Shown here in pieces: positions 10,739-19,540 of a stretch of DNA of 64,000 nucleotides (its first letter is position 1; each line of letters starts with the position of its first letter). This DNA is from Isoetes taiwanensis (lineage: Eukaryota; Streptophyta; Lycopodiopsida; Isoetales; Isoetaceae). The translations under genes and the position numbers were made by a program. The notes beneath the pieces are model-generated. The model was not told where the DNA came from. It was given only the letters and a program-made list of their open reading frames with translations, and searched no databases. Where the stretch lies: positions 29,962,177 to 30,026,176 of the forward strand of contig JAJEKV010000001.1 of NCBI GenBank assembly GCA_021234155.1, in the 5' to 3' direction.

Positions 10739-12662
10739 TGTTGACCCTAAACCTGGCTTAAAGGTCAACCACAAGGAACCAATTTGAGTTTTCACTCAAA
10801 TTGGGGTTAGAACCTCCAGATCACTTAAGGTGATCAGTCTATGCAAGATAATTTCAAAGACAAGTTCAAAAATTTGAAGTTTTATACCTTTCCCATTTCC
10901 AGAAATTGACACCTTTGCCAAAACAGCTGTGGTGTTGATATGCAGATCGATTTTTTGAGTCAATCACTGTAGACTTGGTCAAAAAAGTTGTAGGTAACCA
11001 ACAGTAAAGCCTCTGACCAAGTCAGGAACTTAGTTTATGAGTTATTCGAGCTCAAAGTGCAGTCAAAATTTGGTCAATAGAAGTCAAATCTGAAAACAGT
11101 GATCAGAGATTGGAATTTTGGAGTTGCCAAACGAATTTTTGAGAATTTCCAAAGCAAATATACTGTAATGATGATGAGGAATATAGGCAAGTGGTCAGAT
11201 TTCCATTTGGAACAAAAGTATTTTTTGTGGCTGGATTTGGCAAAATACAGTCAAGAACAGTCAAAACAGAATGCAAAAATTTCTAACTCGAGTTGTGAGT
11301 GGAATTTTTTGGATTTTCCAAAACATATGGGCTCCAGATGTCTCAAGGATTGATGGCAAATGGGCCAAAGGCAATCAAAAGTACAGGGGAATTTTCTGTA
11401 GTATTTTGAACAGACAGAAATTGTAAAAAATCATAACAGAGATAATTTCTTCAACTAGGCATCAAATTTCATTGATATGGAGGTAAATCAATCATAATAA
11501 TGTTGGGTAATAATACTTCATACTTCAAAATCAACTTCAGGTCAATAAATAACTTCAATAGGTAATTTTGAACCAAATCTCTTGGGACTTGATCAGGGAG
11601 TACTCAGAGTCTTCACAAATCCTTCTAGTCATGCTCAGCAATGATCACAGTAAGGTTTGAACGCTTCTGGGCCTTCAAGAAAATTCTTTTGTCGAATCCC
11701 ATGTATATATCTTAGTTTTCAAATGTTTGCTTAATCTTAGCCTTGATTGATGGGTTTATTCGGTTCTTAAAGAGCGGGAAGGTGAAAATAGGTAGGTTCC
11801 GAGGGCTGTGGTGCCAAATCCGGCGAGATTCGAGGTGGAAGCAGAAATTTAAGGTTCTTGGCTGTATTTTTTCAGAAATAGCGCGATATGATTCCGTATT
11901 TTTGCCCGTATATCCATGGAATATGCTGTATTCTTTAATTTTGCAAAGCTAAGCCATGGTTTTAAAAGGCCACTTATAGAGAATTGAAGAGATGGATCAC
12001 TTTAGCAATGGCAACCCTAATTTTTCTTGGGAATATGCCAAGTCCTTGGGCATAATGATCAGGAATATACCATAAGGTATACAAGTGGCATGGCATAATG
12101 GTAAGGAATTGCAAAAGGATTTTGGCTAGGAAAATTGCAAAAAGATGTGGCATAAGAAGTGAAAAGATATGGAGGCAATGGTGGGGGATAACTCATGGGG
12201 GAAATATAGGTGTATTAGAAAAAGGGAGAATGGGGCAAAACATAATGAGGTATGCAAGGGTAAACAAAAGAGAATATGGATGTAGGAAAAATGGCTCGGA
12301 AATTCCAAAAGATAGAGGTAGAATATGAGTAAAAATTGGATAGGGATGGCTAAGGGATGAAATCAAGCATCATGGGGTCTTCCAAACTTTTAACTTCCAA
12401 TCTTCAAAAATTGTCTTCCAAACTTCATAACCCAGAATCTTCTAGAGCATATTCTTGACTAAGCATTTTGACCTTAAATAAAGTACCTCATGTGAGTTTT
12501 GAACCTTGAGCACTTGTTTACTTGAAGAATGAAGACCCTTTGACCTCCATATCAATGTTGAATGCGAAGAATCTTCCAAACTTTGACCTAGTATTCCAAG
12601 ATAAGTTGACCTAGTTTTGAATGCATGGATCACAATTAGCATGTTGCCCTTTGGGGGCAACA
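10739..12662 (-). repeat. E3 3' LTR, complete
   Basis: 1924 bp, bounded by TGTTG/CAACA termini. Read on the minus strand it starts at 12662 with TGTTGCCC-CCAAA-GGGCAACA and ends at 10739 with GGTCAACA. It contains GAAGTTTGGAAG-like repeats near the U3 start, a TATATA-type stretch near 11703-11710, the GATCAC palindrome and the GAAA-loop stem (10779-10804, with a U-A pair where E1 has C-G). Short open frames inside are incidental. Confidence 0.88.
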
Positions 12663-13450
12663 TCTCGCCAAAACAAGAAAAAGGCTGGTCCCCTCAGCCA
12701 TATAATGTCAAAAATGAATAACTAGAGGGGTCTTCAACTTGGTACCAAGGTGTCTATGATAGAATAAGAGTGTGAAATGCAAATGTTGATGAAATGAGTG
12801 TGAATGTGATGATGAAATGATGTGGATGGAATATGGTGAGTGAGAAAAAGCAGAAATGAGTGTGAATATGATAGGATGATGGTGCAATGGAGATGAAGTA
12901 ATTGTGCAATTGCTTGGGATCTCGCCAAAACAAGAAAATGCATGTCTTCTACTTGATCTTCAAAAGGTTGCAACTCTGCTATGATGGTAGAGATGAATTG
13001 CAGAGTGCTCTTCTTCTTTTGGGAATGAAAACAAGAATAAAGAATCTGAATGGAAGGTAGGACTACTTATGACAGATGAAAAAAATGGAAGAAGAGTGCA
13101 CCTGTCATGGAAACACACAAACCAATTAGTCTCAAATCCTTGCAACTCTGCTATGATGGTAAAGGTGACTTTGCAGAGTGCTGTAAGGTATGAAAAAGAG
13201 AATAGGAGGATGAATGGATGGTAGGTATATTCTAAGACAGATGAGAAAATGGAAGAAGGATGCTCCTGCATATGACACTTGGTAATCATTAGTATCAATC
13301 CTGTTCTTGAGATCATGTATACTCTTTATCTGGTCAGATCACCCTAAAACATGAAACCAATTCTATTAGAGTAATGTGCTCAAAGTCAAGCTAATCTAAA
13401 AAAGTCAAGCTGATTTAACTACACTAAACCTACTATAAATTTTTAAGCCT
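12663..13450 (-). other. E3 3' untranslated region
   Basis: Purine-rich on the plus strand and pyrimidine-rich on the element strand. Contains the GGCTGAGGGGACCAGCC hairpin (12683-12699) exactly 20 bp before the LTR, and two copies of the TTTTCTTGTTTTGGCGAGA-type motif (minus strand, near 12663-12682 and 12920-12940). Minus-strand frames of 79 and 118 codons have no recognisable domain and I regard them as chance. Confidence 0.75.
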
Positions 13451-15183
13451 TCAATGTAAAAAGAGGGACAAGCAAGCATGCTGGTCCCAATACCTTTTCA
13501 GGTGCAAGATATTGATAGGATTTGGCAGTGGCATTCCTGAAGCAACCTCTTGTAACCAATAAGAATTAGTACCTGCAGGATCCAACACTACAAAGGGCCC
13601 TTCCCAAATATTATCAAATTTGCCAGCTGAATCCTCCTTTGACTTGTTCCATTTGAGAACAAGCTCTCCTTTCTTAAAGGTGCCTTGTATTTTGTGTGCA
13701 GCCTTGAATGCAGCCAGATCTTTAGCCTTTTTCAGCAAGTTTGTGTTCTCAGCTTCCATTCTGTACTCATCCAAATGTAACAGGGCATCCAGTCTTTCCT
13801 GTAAGGCATGTTCAAAAGGTAAGCACAATTTGTGAGCTAATCTCAAGGAAGGTAATTCAAGTTCTACTGGTAGAACTGCTTCTATGCCATAAATTAAATT
13901 GAAAGGTGTATGATTTGTAGCTGTTTTGATAGTGACTCTATAAGCCCAAAGTGCATCCACTATTTTGATATGCCAATCCCTTTTGTTAATCTCCACTGTT
14001 TTCTGCAAGATATTTTTCAACACTTTGTTAGTATATTCAGCTTGTCCATTACCCTGAGGATAATATGAAGAACTTTTGGTGTGCTTGACCTTCAAAATGC
14101 TCAACAAATTAGCAATGACTCTATCAGAATGTATCTGGAAAGGAATACCAAATCTGGAGCAAACAAATTCATGTAAAAACCTTGCAGTTGTGAGGGCATT
14201 AGCTTGCCTCAAAGGTATAGCCTCTGCCCACTTAGTAAAATAATCTGTAGCCACAATAATATGCTGATGTTGACCTGTAGAAGAAGGATTAATGGGACCA
14301 ATATAATCTAGTCCCCAGATTTGAAAGGGTCCTGGAGATATGATAGGATTCAAGGCAGCTGGCAATAAAATTCTTTTACTAAAAATTTGACATTGATGGC
14401 AAGTTTTTATAACCTCATAGCAATCTCTAAAAACAGTAGGCCAATAATATCCAGACCTCAGAATCTTTTTTGCAGTGGTATCCCCAGCAAAATGTCCTCC
14501 ACAGATACCTTTATGCATCTCTCTAATAATCAAGGCAGATTCTTCTTCACTTACACACCTCAGCAATATTCCATCCCTGTTAACTTTGCATAAGACATTT
14601 TCTATCAGCTTGAATTGTCTGCACTTGTCCTTAAGTCTTCTTTTCTGACTTGGAGTGAGGTTTGGAGAGGTGATTCCATGTTGTAAAAAATCTCTAATAG
14701 GTTGCTGCCATCCTCTTTGGGCTTGACTTCCCTGAGTTACTTCTAAGTGTGCTACTGCAAGTGAAGTGTCAGTAGTATTCAATTCATCCTCATGATCAAA
14801 AAATATATAAGGCAAGTAGAGGCTAGGATTTCGTGTCAAGTGCAACTCTTTTACAAAAATATCATAACTTTGCAACTTACAAGCCCATCTCTGGATCTTT
14901 GGTTTATTAGTTGCCTTACCAAATAGCAAACCCATTGGGTTTTGCTTCATATGAACTTGAACCTGGCTCTTTAGAAGCAAATGCCCTTGCCTATTGATAA
15001 GAAACATGAGAGCAGCAGCACTTTTTTCCATTCTAGTGTATCTTTCTTCAAGAGCAGACCATTGTTTGCTTGCAAAGACTATAGTATGCTTGTCCTGCAA
15101 AATGGCTAAACCTATGGCCTTTTTGGTAACAGTGATATAAACTTCAAATGGCATGCTCAGATCTGGTTTTTTCAAAAGAGTAG
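13451..15183 (-). CDS. pol: E3 native RNase H remnant and integrase, long open frame
   Basis: About 576 open codons of E3 origin (the frame continues 14 codons into the A LTR, which is not E3). RNH: MPFEVYITVTKKAIGL, ASKQWSALEERYT, MEKSAAALMF, VHMKQNP, with the first and third catalytic Asp replaced. Linker, then integrase: HHCC finger (REMHKGICGGHF, TCHQCQ), GLDYIGP, HSDR, GNGQAEYTNK, THTPF-like NHTPFNL, and the C-terminal GKFDNIWEGPFVVL module, ending LKRYWDQHACLSLFLH. Directly after HSDR seven residues (GTPFVNE in relatives) are missing in frame. No stop interrupts the frame. The upstream part is cut off by the A insertion. Confidence 0.88.
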
Positions 15184-16150
15184 TGTTGCCCCCAAAAGGG
15201 CAACATGCTAATTGTGGTCTATGCATTCAAACTAGGTCAATTTATCTTAAGAGATTAGGTCAAAGTTTGGAAGAATCTTGGTATTCAACATTGATGTGGA
15301 GGTCAAAAGGAATTCATTCTTCAAGTTAACAAGTGCTCAAGGTTCAAGGCTCACATGAGGTACTTTATTTGAGGTCAAAATGCTTAGTCAAAGAATATGC
15401 TCTAGAAGATTCTGGGTTATGAAGTTTGGAAGACATTGCTTGAAGTTTGGAAGTTGAAGTTTGGAAGATTCCCTTATATGGTTCCATCCTTGTCACTTTG
15501 TTTTTTGCTTAGCCAATTTTCCTTCTTACATCCCCAACTTATCTCATTACCATTATTTGTTAATCTTTCCATGACATCTTCCTTATTCATTCTTCATGTC
15601 CACTTTTGCACCTTTGCTTTTTCCTTGCCATAAACACTTACTCCAACCTTTGCTTAGTCATGGACCTTTTTTTTTACACCCATACCTTATTATCTCCCAT
15701 CTCCACCATCCACATGAGCCCTTGTTGCCCCCATGGCTAACCTCTATTTTTCAACCTCTTGTCTTATGGGTACACCCTTATTGGTTCCCAACTCCCTCAA
15801 ATTGGTCTCATGGCTTTGCAAACTTCAAATTAGGGCATGGGTGCTTGATACCATGGTCTAGGCTTGCATAAAACCTTAAAGAAATCTGAGCCTTGAATTT
15901 GAACCATAGTAAAACTTTCAAGAAATCCAAAATACGGGAATATTCCCAGCATATCTAAGGGAAATACGCGAACCGTATCGCGGGAATTTCCCTAAATATA
16001 CGGCCATGAACCCTAAATCTCTGAGATCACTGAAATCATGCCGGAATCAACTCTACCGCCCTCCTAACCCTGCTATTTCTGGATTCCCGCTGCTCCTAAA
16101 CTTAATGAACCACAAATCAAGCCCTAAGATGCCGGAACCACTAAATTTGA

Positions 16151-16160
16151 AAATATATAT
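16151..16160 (+). promoter_or_regulatory. Candidate TATA box of family A LTR
   Basis: AAATATATAT followed by GGGAAATTAG lies about 965 bp into the LTR, downstream of the GGGAATATTCCC palindrome. It recurs at the same place in the other A LTRs (for example 24089-24098). It is the best TATA-like match in the LTR; the start site is not mapped. Confidence 0.5.
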
Positions 16161-17030
16161 GGGAAATTAGATCCGAGAAATTTTTGAAGGCCCAGAAGCG
16201 TACAAATCTTACTGTGATCATTGCTGAGCATGACTAGAAGGATTTTGGAAGACTCTGAGTACTTCCCGATCAAGTCCCAAGAGATTTGGTTGGAAATTAC
16301 CTATTGAAATTATTTATTGACCTGAAGTTGATTTTGAAGTACTGAAGTATTATTATCCAACATTATTATGATTGATTTACCTCCCTATCAATGAAATTTG
16401 ATGCCTACTTGAAGAAATTATCTCTGTTATGATTCTTTACAATTTCTCTCTGTTCAAAATTCTACAGAAAATTCCCAAGCACTTTTGATTACTTTTGGCC
16501 CATTTGCCATCAATCCTTGAGACATCTGGAGCCTATATGTTTTGAAAAATCCAAAAAACTCCACTCACAACTCGAGTTAGAAATTTTTGCATTCTGTTTT
16601 GACTATTCTTGACTGTATTTTGCCAAATCCAGCCACAAAAATTACTTTTGCCTATCCAAATAACAATCTGACCACTTGCCTATATTCCTCATCATCACTA
16701 CAGCACATTTGCTTTGGAAATTCTCAAAAACTCGTCTGGCAACTCCAAAATCCCAATCTCTGATCACTGTTTTCAGATTTGACTGCTATTGACCAAATTT
16801 TGACCGCACTTTGAGCTCGAATAACTCACAAACTAAGTTTCTGACTTGGTCAGAAGCTTTACTATTGGTTACCTACAACTTTTTTGACCAAGTCTACAGT
16901 GATTGACTCAAAAAATCGATCTGCATATCAATACCACAACTGTTTTGGCAAAGGTGTCAATTTCTGGAAATGGGAAAGGTATAAAACTTCAAATTTTTGA
17001 ACTTGTCTTTGAGATTAGCTTTCATAGATT

Positions 17031-17087
17031 GATCACCTTAAGTGATCTGGAGGTTCTAACCCCAATTTGAGTGAAAACTCAAGTTGG
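17031..17087 (+). promoter_or_regulatory. Two RNA stem-loops at the LTR 3' end, upstream of the PBS
   Basis: SL1 (17031-17047): GATCAC and GTGATC arms around a 5-nt loop. SL2 (17062-17087): 11-bp arms CCAATTTGAGT and ACTCAAGTTGG closing a GAAA tetraloop of the GNRA type. In SL2 pair 5-22 is U-G here, C-G in E1 and U-A in E3, so pairing is kept while the bases change. The elements would place both in the 5' leader of the genomic RNA, 44-100 nt before the PBS. Packaging, dimerisation or priming are possible roles; none is shown. Confidence 0.65.
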
Positions 17088-17130
17088 TTCCTTGTGGTTG
17101 ACCTTTAAGCCAGGTTTAGGGTCAACATTT

Positions 17131-17148
17131 TGGAGGTTCTACCGAGAT
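17131..17148 (+). promoter_or_regulatory. A1 primer-binding site, tRNA-Gln type
   Basis: TGGAGGTTCTACCGAGAT, three T's after the LTR end. It would pair with 18 nt at a tRNA 3' end with acceptor strand TAGAACC, discriminator T and CCA, which fits plant tRNA-Gln from memory. The gag ATG lies 22 bp further on. Confidence 0.8.
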
Positions 17149-17170
17149 TTCTACCTGGATTTTCGAACTC

Positions 17171-19060
17171 ATGGCTCCAAAACAAAAGTTTCCAGCAGAG
17201 CAAGAACCAATGGAAGATCAGGAGACTTCAGAGCCTTTCAGAGATAGATCTCTTCCCCCTAATTTTGCAAGTGGATTACTTCAAAGCCTGCCTTATCAGT
17301 TTGAGTTGAATATGCCTACTCCATTGCCTACTTTTGATTCCAGCATGAGTGCTAATACTTTTCTAAGAGTCTTTGAAGATTATTACAGGGATTTTGGCTT
17401 CAAAAAAGGATGCAAGCTATCACAATTCGAAAAGTGTTTTAAAGAGGAAAGTGAAGCTGGTGCTTGGTTGACTTATGAGAAGCTTATGGGAACTAGTTCT
17501 TGGGATGACCTTGTCACCAAGTTTTTGGACAGGTTTGGAAAACGTGCTGCTCCTAAAGACCTTGTTAATGAGTTGCAAAATTTCTCCATTTATGCAGGTG
17601 AGAGCGTGAGCCAGTACAAGGAAAGATTCAGTACCTTCATGAATAGATGCCAGAAAGTTCAAGTCACTATTCCCACACTCTTTTTGGTGTCTTCCTTTAT
17701 TAAAGGCTTATCTTCTAGACCAAAAATTCACAGGAAGCTTATCAAGATTCAAGCTGCATAAGGTTTTGATTCCATCTACAAAGTTTTTGCCAAGACCACT
17801 GAGTTAACCAAGATGTTTTCTATCCTGCCAGAAAAACACCATAGCTTTCATCATGACCCTTTTTACCCTGATGCCACTGATGGTCCTTATGAATCTCACC
17901 ATTTTGTTCCTATTTATGCTATGCATAAAGAAAAGAAAAAAGAAGAAGCTGATTCTCAGATTTTAGAAGTCAAAGCAGACCTGACAAAGGTGACTGAAGC
18001 TTTAGCAGAAGTGACCAAACAACTTGTGGAGCTCAAGGCAAGCAGGGCAGGTAGAACTTACCCTGAATGTATTCATTGCAATAGAACTTCACATCCAGCT
18101 GACATTTGTTATTGGCAAATATGTTCTAAATGTAAAAAGAAAGGTCACTTTCGTAGAGAATGTCCAGTCTGTGCTTTTTGCAATGAAATTGGCCATACTG
18201 ACCTTAGATGCACTGTTAAAGAATATTTTGCCAAGCAAGAGAGAGAGAAGAAAATTGAGGCAACTCCTCATGTAAGATTTGCAGAGCCTACTAGCTCTAT
18301 AAGGTTTGTGCAAGCTACAGAAATGCCAAAGACTGAAGAAGTGATGGTGGTACAAACCAGAAGTATGGGAGATTCCCACAGACCTGCTGAGCCTACCAAG
18401 TTTGTTCCAGAGCATTCCAGAAGATCAGCACTGCCACTACCACCTGTTATGGAAACCCCCCCTCAAGAAATAGCTCCACCTCCCCAACAAAAATATGGTA
18501 AGAAGGATCATGACTTTGATGAGTTGGATGTTTTACTAAAAAATTCCAAAGTAAGTGTGGACCTATTTACATTGTTAAAGATTGCACCTGGTTATAGGAA
18601 AAAGTTATTACAACAAACTACTTTTAGTGAGGCAGTGGCTTGTGTAGGTGTTGCAAATGCCACTAATCTTATTCTGTTTTGTTAAAATCTTTTTCTAATG
18701 CTAAGATATCACCAGTTGGAATTGTGACCAAGGTTCCTGTTAACACTGAAGGCATTGTTGTAGCTGCCAATTTTGTTGTTGTTGCTTTTGAAGATTTAGG
18801 AGAAGATGCAGACATATATGATCTCTTGCTGGGAAGAAGGTGGATGGCTACAGTTGATGCTAGGCCAATCTGGTCTGAAGGGAGATGCATCATTTCAAAT
18901 GGCACTCAAGTGGCCACAATCTATAACCAGGATGGTTCTTATGGCTTTAATGAAGAGGTACATTTTATCAAAGAAATGCTTATAGAAGAACCCCTAGGAT
19001 CTTATAGTCTAGCAACCCCTAGCACAAAGAAAATTGATTTGATTCCTTTAATTAGAGAGT
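17171..19060 (+). pseudogene. gag: A1 Gag and protease, one stop and a 157-bp deletion
   Basis: ATG 17171 (MAPKQKFPAEQEP) follows the PBS directly. Capsid-like domain residues about 55-215 (FLRVFEDYYRDFGFKKG, QYKERFSTFM), then TAA at 17759-17761 where other units have GAA; the frame then stays open to 18685. A coiled-coil-like charged stretch precedes three CCHC knuckles at residues about 300-347 (CIHCNRTSHPADIC, CSKCKKKGHFRREC, CAFCNEIGHTDLRC). The VMVVQTRSM patch and the DELDVLLKNSKVSVDLFTLL helix follow. After LILF a 157-bp deletion with TCTG microhomology removes the PR active site (DGGS in other units) and shifts frame; the PR C-terminus resumes at 18679 (IYDLLLGRRWMATVDARP). This unit alone keeps all three knuckles. 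Confidence 0.9.
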
Positions 19061-19540
19061 GTGCACTACCCTCTGAAGATGGCAGAAAAGGTTGTTTATG
19101 GTTTGATTGCAGGTCTCCAGGAAGCTAAAGCTATGGATATTTCAATTATACATATCTATGGGGATTCTCAGTTAGTCTGCAGACAGGTTAATGGTGAATA
19201 CCAAGCTAAGAATGCTGATATGGAGCTCCAGAGGAATCAGGTAATGGGAATGCTTGCTCATTTTACTTCTTGGGAAATCACTCATATCCCAAGGGAGCAG
19301 AATTGGGAAGCTGATGCTTTGTGCAGAGACACATTGATGACTTATTTATCTGAGGGAGCTATACCAGAGGAAGATCTCGATGAGGATGATGCTAAGGAGC
19401 TTTGTCCCATACTAGTTATAAATGCATCTCAGGAAAAAGCAATCAATGAAGTTATAATCAACAAGCATGGCCAGCAAAGAACTCTGCTTGTGGGAGATCT
19501 TTTTGACACACAAAACAAGGAAGAGATCAATAAATTCTTT
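19061..19540 (+). pseudogene. A1 extra RNase H (aRNH), internally deleted, and linker to RT
   Basis: The upstream frame ends with GCLWFD, the first strand and first catalytic Asp of the domain. Compared with B, about 128 bp are then missing and the remainder continues in the next frame: IAGLQEAKAMDISIIHIYGDSQLV, QVNGEYQAKN, HIPREQNWEADALCRD. The last two catalytic Asp (GDSQ, ADAL) survive, while strands 2-3 and the glutamate-bearing helix start are lost. The apparent MAEKVVYG start is the second-frame reading of the GCLWFD codons, not a true AEY motif. All A units share this junction. Confidence 0.8.

Larger units (their letters stand above)
10739..15183 (-). mobile_element. E3: Ty3/gypsy Tat-like element, minus strand, interrupted by array A
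   Basis: On the minus strand: RNH-INT (15183 to 13451), 3' UTR (13450 to 12663) and a complete 3' LTR (12662 to 10739). The 5' part (LTR, gag, PR, aRNH, RT) is missing because the first family A LTR begins within its RNase H at 15184; the remainder is predicted beyond the right edge. The LTR lies directly inside the E2 LTR, so E3 inserted into E2. Confidence 0.87.
15184..17127 (+). repeat. Family A LTR 1 (left end of the array)
   Basis: 1944 bp, TGTTG...CAACA. Starts with an 8-bp stem hairpin (TGTTGCCC/GGGCAACA, 15184-15205). Has three GAAGTTTGGAAG copies (15421, 15442, 15456), the palindrome GGGAATATTCCC (15936-15947), a TATA-like stretch at 16151-16160 and two stem-loops before the 3' end. 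It carries the TACGCG and CCCTTATTGG variants also seen in LTR 3. The 91-codon open frame at 15596-15871 recurs in other A LTRs only because the DNA recurs. Confidence 0.92.

Noticed and set aside
15596-15871. 91-codon open frame recurring in several family A LTRs
   Set aside because: Repeated only because the LTR is repeated; it has no domain, no counterpart in E1, E3 or B LTRs, and lies in U3 before the TATA-like stretch.
19061-19110. MHYPLKMAEKVVYG as a true start of the family A pol frame
   Set aside because: The codons are the second-frame reading of the GCLWFD strand; DNA alignment with B shows a deletion junction here rather than an initiation site.
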